Below, in pieces: positions 45,942 through 53,359 of a stretch of 64,000 nt of DNA. The stretch covers positions 62,001 through 126,000 of the forward strand of contig NZ_JAAKGV010000001.1 of the NCBI RefSeq assembly GCF_011043735.1, given 5' to 3'. A program made the translations under genes and the position numbers. The stretch is from Methylobacterium sp. DB0501 (GTDB taxonomy: Bacteria > Pseudomonadota > Alphaproteobacteria > Rhizobiales > Beijerinckiaceae). Each line of letters starts with the position of its first letter. Within the stretch, counting starts at the first letter, position 1. The notes under the pieces are model-generated. The model made no database searches and was not told where the DNA came from. It was given only the letters and a program-made list of their open reading frames with translations.

Positions 45942-47603
45942 ATGGCGCACGCGCACAAGAGCGGCACCGTCCGCGTCGAGGCCCTCAAGGTCGCGGCCAA
46001 GGCCGAGGACGGGGCCGAGACGACGATCGTGCACGAGGTCGGCTTCACGATCGCCCGCGGCGAGGTGCTGGCGCTGATCGGCGAATCGGGATCGGGCAAG
46101 ACCACCATCGCGCTCGCCATGATGGGCTATGCCCGCCGGGGCTGCGCCATCCGCGGCGGCTCGGTCGACGTGTTCGGCACGCAGGTGCTGGCCTGTTCGC
46201 CCTCCGAGCTGCGGCATCTGCGCGGCAACCGCATCGCCTACATCGCCCAGAGCGCCGCGGCCTCGTTCAATCCCGCCCGCACCATCATGGCGCAGGTGAT
46301 CGAGAGCGCGCTGATCCACGGCTCGCTGACAGCCGAGGCCGCGACGACCAAGGCGAAGGCCCTGTTCCGCGAACTCGCCCTGCCGAACCCCGACACGATC
46401 GGCGACCGCTACCCGCACCAGGTCTCGGGCGGGCAGCTCCAGCGGCTGCTGGCCGCCATGGCGCTCCTCAACGATCCCGACCTCGTGATCTTCGACGAGC
46501 CGACCACGGCCCTCGACGTGACGACCCAGATCGAGGTGCTGGTCTCGTTCAAGGCGGCGATCCGCGAGCGCGGCATCACCGGCATCTATGTCAGCCACGA
46601 CCTCGCGGTGGTGGCCCAGATCGCCGACCGCATCGCGGTCCTGCGCCACGGGCGGCTGGCCGAGATCGGCGCCGTCGAGCAGATGGTGAGCGCGCCCGCC
46701 CACCCCTATACCCGCCAGCTCCTCGCGGCCGCCGCCCCGGTCAAGCGCAAGGGCGCGGAGCCTGCGCCCGATACCGGCGAGACCCCGGTCCTCACCGCCA
46801 CCGGCATCACGGCCGGCTACGGCCCGGCCGGGCCCGACGGCGTGCCGCGGATCAAGATCCTGCACGATGTCGGCTTCAGCTTGCGCCGGGGCGAGACCCT
46901 GGGGATCATCGGCGAATCGGGCTCGGGCAAGAGCACGCTCGCCCGCGTCGTCGCCGGCATCGTGCCGGCCGCCCGCGGCGAGGTGCGGCTCGACGGCAAG
47001 GTCCTGGCCCCGTCGCTCGACCGGCGCGACCGCGAGACCCTGCGGCGGATCCAGATCGTGTTCCAGAACGCCGACACGGTGCTGAACCCGGCCCAGAGCA
47101 TCGCCCAGATCCTGGAGCGGCCGCTGGCCTTCTACCACCGCCTCGGCGCGAGCGCCCGGCGCCAGCGGCTGATGCAGCTCCTCGACCAGGTCCGCCTGCC
47201 CCGCAGCGTCGCCGAGCGGCGCCCGGGCGAGCTCTCCGGCGGCCAGAAGCAGCGCATCAACCTCGCCCGGGCGCTGGCCGCCGAGCCCGACGTGATCCTG
47301 TGCGACGAGGTCACCTCGGCCCTCGACACGGTGGTGGGCGAGGCGGTGCTCGACCTGCTGGTCGAGATCCAGCGCGAGCTGAACGTCGCCTACGTCTTCA
47401 TCAGCCACGACCTCGGGGTGGTCCGCTCGATCAGCGACGCCGTGATGGTGCTCCAGCACGGCCGCGTGGTCGAAGCCGGCCCGACCGAGGCGCTGCTGGC
47501 CGATCCGAAGCAGCCCTATACGCGGCTGCTCCTGTCCTCGGTGCCGGAATTGCGGACCGGGTGGCTGGACGACGTGTGCAAGGGTCGGGCAGTGGCGGCG
47601 TAG
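45942..47603 (+). CDS. Fused double ATPase of a peptide-type ABC transporter (DppD-DppF)
   Basis: 553 residues with two complete ATP-binding domains. Domain 1 (~1-265) has Walker A GESGSGKTT, signature VSGGQLQRLLAAMAL and Walker B DLVIFDEPTTALD. Domain 2 (~285-545) has GESGSGKST, LSGGQKQRINLARAL and VILCDEVTSALD. Both end in the oligopeptide-type HPYTRQLL / QPYTRLLL motif. Domain 1 has Q-L-Q-R and domain 2 lacks the usual Pro after DE in Walker B (DEV rather than DEP), so the two sites may not be equivalent. It powers the adjacent permeases. Confidence 0.94.
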   Translation: MAHAHKSGTVRVEALKVAAKAEDGAETTIVHEVGFTIARGEVLALIGESGSGKTTIALAMMGYARRGCAIRGGSVDVFGTQVLACSPSELRHLRGNRIAYIAQSAAASFNPARTIMAQVIESALIHGSLTAEAATTKAKALFRELALPNPDTIGDRYPHQVSGGQLQRLLAAMALLNDPDLVIFDEPTTALDVTTQIEVLVSFKAAIRERGITGIYVSHDLAVVAQIADRIAVLRHGRLAEIGAVEQMVSAPAHPYTRQLLAAAAPVKRKGAEPAPDTGETPVLTATGITAGYGPAGPDGVPRIKILHDVGFSLRRGETLGIIGESGSGKSTLARVVAGIVPAARGEVRLDGKVLAPSLDRRDRETLRRIQIVFQNADTVLNPAQSIAQILERPLAFYHRLGASARRQRLMQLLDQVRLPRSVAERRPGELSGGQKQRINLARALAAEPDVILCDEVTSALDTVVGEAVLDLLVEIQRELNVAYVFISHDLGVVRSISDAVMVLQHGRVVEAGPTEALLADPKQPYTRLLLSSVPELRTGWLDDVCKGRAVAA

Positions 47604-48049
47604 CGTCTCCCGACCGCTCCACACCACGATCTCGCAGCTCGGTCGTGCCTTGCGGATGATGGCTCGTCGTGAGGCTCGCCCTTTCCCGGACGACCGAAGC
47701 GCCCGCGGAAGGGGCTCCGGGGCCCGGCATAGGACTACGCGAAGCGTCCGCTTGCTTGCAACATTGCAACGTACAGGGTCGCTTCGCGGCACGTCCCGTG
47801 CTGGATCCCGGATCTCCTTCCACGTCGTTTCAGTCGTTCGGGAAAGGCGGTGGCTTACGAGAAACCGTCGGCCCGTGATGCGCGATCGCGCCCCACTGTC
47901 GTGGACCGCGCCCGGCTTCCGCCGCCCCACCGATTCTGCCGCCCCGCCCCCTCCAAACCGCACCCCACGCGGCGTCAGCCCCCCATCTCGGCAAAAAATC
48001 CCGCCCGTCCCCGGGCATCCTGCACTCCCGCCGCCCGGAGCCTTACGCC
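47604..48049. other. 446-bp non-coding interval with a nested palindrome
   Basis: No gene is visible. At 47738-47788, 9-bp inverted arms (CGCGAAGCG / CGCTTCGCG) enclose two TTGCAA hexamers separated by CA (47756-47769). The rest holds G/C-rich sequence with fragments reminiscent of the dispersed CCCGGG palindromes (GGATCCCGGATCTCC near 47812). Confidence 0.5.
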
Positions 48050-49429
48050 ATGCGCCCCAATTCCCTGATCGAGCTCGACCGCGACCACCTCATCCACCCG
48101 GTGATCTCGTGGAAGGGACACGAGGCGCGCGGCGCCACGGTGCTGCAATCGGCGAAGGGCGCGACGCTCACCGACGCCGAAGGCCACACCCTGCTCGACG
48201 GGTTCTCGGGCCTGTGGTGCGTCAATGTCGGCTACGGCCACGAGTCGATCGTCGAGGCGGCGGCCGAGCAGATGCGGCGGCTGCCCTACGCCACCGGCTA
48301 TTTCCACTTCTCGAGCGAGCCGGCGATCCGGCTCGCCGCCCGCCTCGCCGAACTGGCGCCGGGCGACCTCAATCACGTCTACTTCACGCTGGGCGGCTCG
48401 GACGCGGTCGATTCGGCGGTGCGGTTCATCCGCTACTACTACAACGTCACCGGACGGCCGGCGAAGAAGCACATGATCGCCCTGGAGCGGGGCTATCACG
48501 GCTCCTCGACCATCGGCGCCGGGCTGACCGCGATCCCCGCCTTCCACGACGGCTTCGACGCGCCGACCCAGCTCCAGCACCACATCCCCTCGCCCTATCC
48601 CTACCGCAACCCGGCCGGCGACGACGACGCGGCGGTGATCGCCGCCTCGGTGGCGGCACTGAAGGCCAAGGTCGAGGAACTGGGACAGGACAACGTCGCG
48701 GCGTTCTTCGCCGAGCCGATCCAGGGCTCGGGCGGCGTGATCGTGCCGCCGGACGGCTGGCTCAAGGCGATGCGGGAGGCGGCGCGCGACCTCGACATCC
48801 TGTTCGTCGCCGACGAGGTCATCACCGGCTTCGGCCGCACCGGCCCGCTCTTCGGCTGCGAGCATGACGGCGTGGTGCCGGACCTGATGACCACCGCCAA
48901 GGGCCTGACCTCGGGCTACAGCCCGATGGGCGCGGTGCTGATGTCGGACCGGATCTACCGTGCCATCGCCGACGGGGCGCCGGCCGGCAAGCCGATCGGC
49001 CACGGTTTCACCTACTCGGCCCATCCGGTCAGCGCCGCGGTCGGCCTCGAAGTGCTGCGGCTCTACACCGAGGGCGGCATCCTGGAGAACGGCCGCCGCG
49101 CCGGCGAGCGCTTCACCGCAGGCCTGAAGCGCCTCTCCGACCATCCCCTCGTCGGCGACGTGCGGGTGCGCGGCCTGCTCGCCGGCGTGGAACTCGTCAC
49201 CGACAAGGCGAAGCGGACCAAGCTCTCGCCCGATCTCGGCATCTCCGGCCACCTCGCCCGGCTCGGCTACAGGAACGGCGTGATCTTCCGCGCCTTCGCC
49301 GACGACATCGTCGGCTTCGCGCCGCCGCTCTGCTGCACCGACGAGGACATCGACACCTTGCTCGCCCGCTTCGAGCAGACGCTGAACGACGTCCTCGACG
49401 TCGCCGACGTGCGCGCCGCGCTGGCGTGA
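48050..49429 (+). CDS. Class III PLP-dependent aminotransferase
   Basis: 459 residues of the omega-amino acid:pyruvate / GABA transaminase group. Seen are EGHTLLDGFSGLWCVNVGYG, FTLGGSDAVDSAVRFIRYYY, FFAEPIQGSGGVIVPPDGWL, the Asp of DEVITGFGRTG, and the Schiff-base lysine K284 in TTAKGLTSGYSPMGA. It removes an amino group from a terminal amine (beta-alanine, putrescine, taurine or similar) using pyruvate or 2-oxoglutarate. It follows an amino-compound ABC importer and lies 14 bp before a tartrate/malate-type dehydrogenase. Confidence 0.92.
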   Translation: MRPNSLIELDRDHLIHPVISWKGHEARGATVLQSAKGATLTDAEGHTLLDGFSGLWCVNVGYGHESIVEAAAEQMRRLPYATGYFHFSSEPAIRLAARLAELAPGDLNHVYFTLGGSDAVDSAVRFIRYYYNVTGRPAKKHMIALERGYHGSSTIGAGLTAIPAFHDGFDAPTQLQHHIPSPYPYRNPAGDDDAAVIAASVAALKAKVEELGQDNVAAFFAEPIQGSGGVIVPPDGWLKAMREAARDLDILFVADEVITGFGRTGPLFGCEHDGVVPDLMTTAKGLTSGYSPMGAVLMSDRIYRAIADGAPAGKPIGHGFTYSAHPVSAAVGLEVLRLYTEGGILENGRRAGERFTAGLKRLSDHPLVGDVRVRGLLAGVELVTDKAKRTKLSPDLGISGHLARLGYRNGVIFRAFADDIVGFAPPLCCTDEDIDTLLARFEQTLNDVLDVADVRAALA

Positions 49430-49443
49430 GAGGACTTTCGACC

Positions 49444-50529
49444 ATGAGCGACAAGACCCGCCACTACCGCATCGCGGTCATCCCCGGCGACGGCATCGGC
49501 AAGGAAGTGGTGCCGGAGGGCGTCCGCATCCTCGAAGCCGCTGCGGACAAGTTCGGCTTCCGCCTCGACCTGCAGCACCACGCCTTCGGCTCCTGCGACT
49601 ACTACGCCGAGCACGGCACGATGCTGCCGGCGAACTGGAAGGAGCTCTTGACCCCGAACGACGCGATCTTCTTCGGCGCCGTCGGCTGGCCGGCCACCGT
49701 GCCGGACCACGTCTCGCTCTGGGGCTCGCTGCTCCAGTTCCGGCGCGAGTTCGACCAGTACGTCAACCTGCGCCCCGTCCGGCTGATGCCGGGGGTGCCG
49801 TGCCCGCTCGCCGGCCGCGAGCCCGGCGACATCGACTTCTACGTCGTGCGCGAGAACACCGAGGGCGAGTATTCCTCGGTCGGCGGCACGATGTATCCGG
49901 GCACCGAGCGGGAGATCGTGATCCAGGAGACGGTGATGAGCCGTCACGGCGTCGACCGGATCCTGAAATTCGCCTTCGACCTCGCCCAGTCCCGGCCGAA
50001 GAAGCACCTGACCTCGGCCACCAAGTCGAACGGCATCGCCATCACGATGCCGTACTGGGACCAGCGGGTCGAGGCGATGGGCGAGCATTATCCCGATGTG
50101 CGCCGCGACAAGTACCACATCGACATCCTGACCGCGCATTTCGTGCTGAACCCGGACCGGTTCGACGTGGTGGTGGGGTCCAACCTCTTCGGCGACATCC
50201 TGTCGGATCTCGGCCCCGCCTGCACCGGCACGATCGGCATCGCACCCTCGGCCAACATCAACCCGGAGGGGCGCTTCCCCTCGCTGTTCGAGCCCGTCCA
50301 CGGCTCGGCGCCGGACATCGCCGGCAAGGGCATCGCCAACCCGGTCGGCCAGATCTGGACCGCCGCGATGATGCTGGAGCATCTCGGCGAGGTGGAAGCG
50401 GCCAACGCCATCGTGGCGGCGATCGAGGCGGCCTTGCGCGAGCCGGCCTCCCGCACCCGCGACCTCAAGGGTACGGCCACGACCCGCGAGGCGGCGGAGG
50501 CGGTGCTGCGGGCTTTCGCGGCGGTGTGA
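49444..50529 (+). CDS. Tartrate/D-malate dehydrogenase (isopropylmalate dehydrogenase family)
   Basis: 361 residues of the beta-decarboxylating dehydrogenase family. Seen are IAVIPGDGIGKEVVPEGVRI, the catalytic Tyr/Arg region FYVVRENTEGEYSSVGG, TATKSNGI-like LTSATKSNGIAITM, and the metal-binding NLFGDILSDLG. The SSVGGTMYPGTEREIVIQE segment fits tartrate dehydrogenase/decarboxylase and D-malate dehydrogenase rather than LeuB. It acts with NAD+ and Mg2+/Mn2+. It is probably co-transcribed with the aminotransferase. Confidence 0.9.
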   Translation: MSDKTRHYRIAVIPGDGIGKEVVPEGVRILEAAADKFGFRLDLQHHAFGSCDYYAEHGTMLPANWKELLTPNDAIFFGAVGWPATVPDHVSLWGSLLQFRREFDQYVNLRPVRLMPGVPCPLAGREPGDIDFYVVRENTEGEYSSVGGTMYPGTEREIVIQETVMSRHGVDRILKFAFDLAQSRPKKHLTSATKSNGIAITMPYWDQRVEAMGEHYPDVRRDKYHIDILTAHFVLNPDRFDVVVGSNLFGDILSDLGPACTGTIGIAPSANINPEGRFPSLFEPVHGSAPDIAGKGIANPVGQIWTAAMMLEHLGEVEAANAIVAAIEAALREPASRTRDLKGTATTREAAEAVLRAFAAV

Positions 50530-50581
50530 CGGATAGGATGGGCCGGATGCGCTGGCGTCCGGCCCACGCCGTCCAGCGGAT

Positions 50582-50602
50582 CTGTATGACATCGTCATAC
50601 AG
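50582..50602. promoter_or_regulatory. Operator palindrome upstream of parD
   Basis: CTGTATGAC and GTCATACAG are exact inverted 9-mers separated by ATC, 35 bp before the parD ATG, with a partial further half-site (ATGATACGATG) next to it. This is what a ribbon-helix-helix antitoxin would bind for autoregulation. Confidence 0.65.
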
Positions 50603-50637
50603 CATGATACGATGAGGCGTGGAACGGAGGCGCCTCG

Positions 50638-50913
50638 ATGAGAAGCAGCAAGCCAGTCACCGTCACCTTGGGCGAGATGCAGGAGAAGGTGGAGGCGCGC
50701 GTCCGATCGGGGGCCTACGCATCGGTCAGCGAGGTCGTCCGGGCGGGTTTACGCGCCCTCGATCGGGAAGAAGCAGCGCTCGACGCCGTGCTCCGCCAGA
50801 AGGTGCAAGAGGCTCTGAGCGATCCGAGCCCTCCCATTCCCGCCGACCGGGTGTTCGAGGAGTTGCACGCGTATCATGCCGAACGCCTTGAGACCGCCGG
50901 CCGTGATGCGTGA
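50638..50913 (+). CDS. parD: ParD-family antitoxin
   Basis: 91 residues of the CopG/ParD ribbon-helix-helix type. The N-terminal beta strand SKPVTVTLGEM is followed by helices VEARVRSGAYASVSEVVRAG and LRALDREEAALDAVLRQKVQ. The C-terminal half (ADRVFEELHAYHAERLE) is the toxin-binding arm. GGAACGGAGG lies upstream. It overlaps the start of a parE remnant by 8 bp, the usual antitoxin-toxin arrangement, but the toxin is broken. The antitoxin itself looks intact and retains an operator. Confidence 0.88.
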   Translation: MRSSKPVTVTLGEMQEKVEARVRSGAYASVSEVVRAGLRALDREEAALDAVLRQKVQEALSDPSPPIPADRVFEELHAYHAERLETAGRDA

Positions 50914-51093
50914 GGTCGTCTTCCACCGGCTCGCTCGTGCGGACCTGTTCGACATCTACGACTACATTGAACGACAGAGCGGCCCAGTGCGCGCGGGCAA
51001 CTATCTCGGCCGTATCTGCCACAAGGACAGGTCGAGAGTCTGCGCATCCTCTATGCCGGCCGTGATGTCAAAGCCAGCCAAGTCCCACACTGA
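50906..51093 (+). pseudogene. parE: Decayed parE toxin gene
   Basis: ATG 50906 opens a ParE-like N-terminus (MREVVFHRLARADLFDIYDY, then GPVRAGNYLGRI). After about 37 codons it jumps, in another frame, to the normal ParE C-terminus VESLRILYAGRDVKASQVPH, ending at TGA 51091-51093. About 45-50 central codons expected from a ~95-100-residue toxin are missing and the join is frameshifted. This looks like an internal deletion that inactivated the toxin while leaving parD. Confidence 0.78.
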
Positions 51094-51094
51094 T

Positions 51095-51136
51095 CCAACG
51101 GCCCGAGACGCTGACGCATCTTGGGCCGTTGGTATT
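51095..51136 (+). terminator. Intrinsic terminator after the parDE remnant
   Basis: A 14-bp stem (CCAACGGCCCGAGA with 51119-51132, one G-T pair) and a 10-nt loop, followed by TATTATTA. It directly follows the remnant stop codon and also lies at the 3' end of the convergent rhodanese gene. Confidence 0.7.
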
Positions 51137-51137
51137 A

Positions 51138-51554
51138 TTAGTCCGCGGCTTGCGAGAGGCTGAAACCCTCGTCCACCCACCCGGTGATCCCCCCGATCAT
51201 CACCTTCACCGGCAAGCCGAGTTCGGCCAGATGCAGGGCGGCCTTGTCGGCGCCGTTGCAATGCGGGCCGGCGCAATAGACCACGAACAGGGTGCCTTGG
51301 GGCCACTCGGCCATGCGCCGGGGCGTCATCTTGCCCCGCGGCAGGGTGAGGGCGCCGGGGACGTGGCCCCGCGCGTAGAGGGCCGGCCCGCGCACGTCGA
51401 GGAGCACGAAGCCAGGTTCTCCCGTCGTCCCATCCGCCTGCGCGAAGGCGGCGTGCACGTCGGCGCAATCGGTCTCGAAGGCGAGGCGCCGCGCGTAATG
51501 GGCCGCGACCTCGGCGGCGGGGGCGGGCGGGACGGCGGTGACGGGGTTCGGCAT
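51138..51554 (-). CDS. Rhodanese-like domain protein
   Basis: 138 residues forming a single rhodanese domain: FVLLDVRGPALYARGHVPGA, then the active-site loop VVYCAGPHCNGADKAALHLA with the catalytic cysteine, and IGGITGWVDEGF at the C-terminus. Such proteins transfer sulfane sulfur, or use the Cys for other redox chemistry. It is divergent from a GlxA/FtrA-type regulator, an arrangement that suggests regulation by it. Confidence 0.9.
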   Translation of the reverse strand: MPNPVTAVPPAPAAEVAAHYARRLAFETDCADVHAAFAQADGTTGEPGFVLLDVRGPALYARGHVPGALTLPRGKMTPRRMAEWPQGTLFVVYCAGPHCNGADKAALHLAELGLPVKVMIGGITGWVDEGFSLSQAAD

Positions 51555-51671
51555 GACGGCTTGGCTCTCCTTGCGTCGGCCCCGCCCTTTGAGCGGTGCG
51601 CCGAGCCGGCCTATCCTGCGCCCTCCCCCCTCCGCCCGAGACCGGGCCGCCTGCCGTTCCGCGTCGAGATC

Positions 51672-52667
51672 GTGCCAAAAGCCTCCGCCTTCCCGAGCAC
51701 CCCGTCCGGTCCCCGCGTCGCGGTGCTGGCCTATGACGGCCTGTGCACCTTCGAGTTCGGTGTCGCCTACGAGGTGTTCGGGCTGCCGCGGCCGGAGGCC
51801 GGCCCGCTCTGGTACCGCTACGCGGTCTGCGCGGCGGAGCCCGGGCCGTTGCGGGCCGGCGGCGGCCTCACGGTGGCGGTCGAGGGCGGGCTGGAGGTCC
51901 TGGAGGAGGCCGACCTGATCGTCGTGCCGGGCTGGCGGGCGATCGACGCGCCGGTCCCGCCGGACCTCGTCCGGGCCCTGCGCGATGCCCATGCCGGCGG
52001 CGCCCGGCTGATGTCGCTGTGCTCAGGCCTCGCGGTCCTGGCGGCGACCGGGCTCCTCGACGGACGGACGGCCACGACCCACTGGCGCTACGCGGCGGCG
52101 ATCGCGGCGCGCCACCCGGCCATCGTCCTCGATCCGGGCGTGCTCTACGTCGACGAGGGCCGGATCCTGACCGCCGCCGGCAGCGCCGCCGGCATCGACC
52201 TGTGCCTCCACGTGGTGCGCGGCGATTTCGGGCCGGACCTCGCCAACCGGGTCGCGCGCCGCCTCGTCGTGCCGCCGCACCGGGAGGGCGGCCAGGCCCA
52301 GTTCATCGAGGCGCCGGTCCTGCGCGAGCGCGAGGCGGCCCGCCTCGGGCCGGCGATCGATGCGATGCGGGCGGGCCTGCACGAAGACCGACCGCTCGCC
52401 ACGATGGCCCGACTCGCCGGGATGAGCCTGCGCACCTTCCAGCGCCGCTTCATCGCCGCGACCGGCCTGCCGCCGGGCGAGTGGATCATCGCCGAGCGGC
52501 TGCGCCTCGCCCGGGAGATGCTGGAACGTCCGGGACGGGCGTCGCTCGCCGAGATCGCCGCGGCGAGCGGCTTCCGCAATCCGGCCGGCCTGCGCCACCA
52601 CTTCCGCAGCCGCCTCGGCACCAGCCCGGCCGCCTACCGGCGCAGCTTCGCCGGGCGCCGGCCCTGA
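51672..52667 (+). CDS. GlxA/FtrA-type transcriptional regulator (DJ-1/PfpI domain plus AraC helix-turn-helix)
   Basis: 331 residues from GTG 51672. An N-terminal DJ-1/PfpI-like domain (~12-185; VAVLAYDGLCTFEFGVAYEV, nucleophile-type Cys in LMSLCSGLAVLAATGLLDGR) is followed by an AraC DNA-binding domain (~225-325; ATMARLAGMSLRTFQRRFIA and ASGFRNPAGLRHHFRSRLGT). The domain order is that of GlxA/FtrA regulators. It is divergent from the rhodanese gene, whose promoter lies in the shared 117-bp gap. Ligand unknown. Confidence 0.9.
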   Translation: MPKASAFPSTPSGPRVAVLAYDGLCTFEFGVAYEVFGLPRPEAGPLWYRYAVCAAEPGPLRAGGGLTVAVEGGLEVLEEADLIVVPGWRAIDAPVPPDLVRALRDAHAGGARLMSLCSGLAVLAATGLLDGRTATTHWRYAAAIAARHPAIVLDPGVLYVDEGRILTAAGSAAGIDLCLHVVRGDFGPDLANRVARRLVVPPHREGGQAQFIEAPVLREREAARLGPAIDAMRAGLHEDRPLATMARLAGMSLRTFQRRFIAATGLPPGEWIIAERLRLAREMLERPGRASLAEIAAASGFRNPAGLRHHFRSRLGTSPAAYRRSFAGRRP

Positions 52668-52798
52668 CCGGCGCCGATCCACCCCTGCGTCATCCGCTTC
52701 GATCCTGGTTGTGCCGCAGGAACTCATACGAAATTCGACCGACTGCTTCGCAATGCGGATGTCGGCTCCGCTCAGGCGCCGCGCGGGCCGGTGATACC

Positions 52799-52852
52799 AT
52801 TTCCGATCGATCGCTTGGCGATGGCCGCGCCATCGCTTTCGCGATGCGGAAT
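52799..52852 (+). repeat. Structured palindromic element, copy A
   Basis: A 54-bp element with outer inverted ends (ATTTCCG...CGGAAT) and a central stem GCGATGGC/GCCATCGC around loop CGC. It aligns with the reverse complement of 63865-63921 at 43 of 52 positions (my own count). The central stem differs by a compensated pair. Confidence 0.7.
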
Positions 52853-53019
52853 GCGCATGACGCACACCGGTCGGATGCCGTGCCCGACGCCGGCCGCCTC
52901 GGCAACACGTCCCCTGCCCTTGCGCGACGCGACACAGGGCATGCGGATGCAGGGGCAACATCGTTCGAAGGCGGTGTGGCTGCCTGGCGCAGAATGACGA
53001 CCGGGCGGATCTGCTTGCC

Positions 53020-53345
53020 GTAAAGGAATATGATTTTCATTCAACAATATTAAAATATATAGATATATTTAATTTTATATATAAAATATACAGTGATATT
53101 TATCAGATGATAAAAATATCATTCAGGATATATTTTTAATCCTCCTCTCGAATTTCGATCAACTCCAAAATCCCGGATCTCTGGGCTGGGCATCGAAAAT
53201 TCGCGATGGGTCAACGACCTCATCGATCGCAGGACTGCCCGAGATCGAAATCGATGCATCGGCATCCCGGGCCGTGGGTACCAGACATATATATCAAGGA
53301 GTTATGATATATTAATGAAAATATGCTAACCAAATTACGTAGAGT
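53020..53345. other. AT-rich island upstream of the chemoreceptor
   Basis: In a G/C-dominated window this stretch is overwhelmingly A/T; 53041-53100 has only 6 G/C in 60. It contains inverted repeats such as TGATATTT/AAATATCA (53094-53121) and AAATATATAGATATATTT, and an AAGGAG (53298-53303) ahead of very short ORFs. A more G/C-rich patch (53140-53280) interrupts it. The whole 692-bp gap 52668-53359 has no convincing gene. Confidence 0.75.
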
Positions 53346-53359
53346 TAAACGACATAGGA

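Noticed and set aside
52772-53047. A 91-codon minus-strand ORF in the gap before the chemoreceptor
   Set aside because: It covers the palindromic element and the edge of the AT-rich island, has no ribosome-binding site or recognisable domain, and its codons do not look coding.
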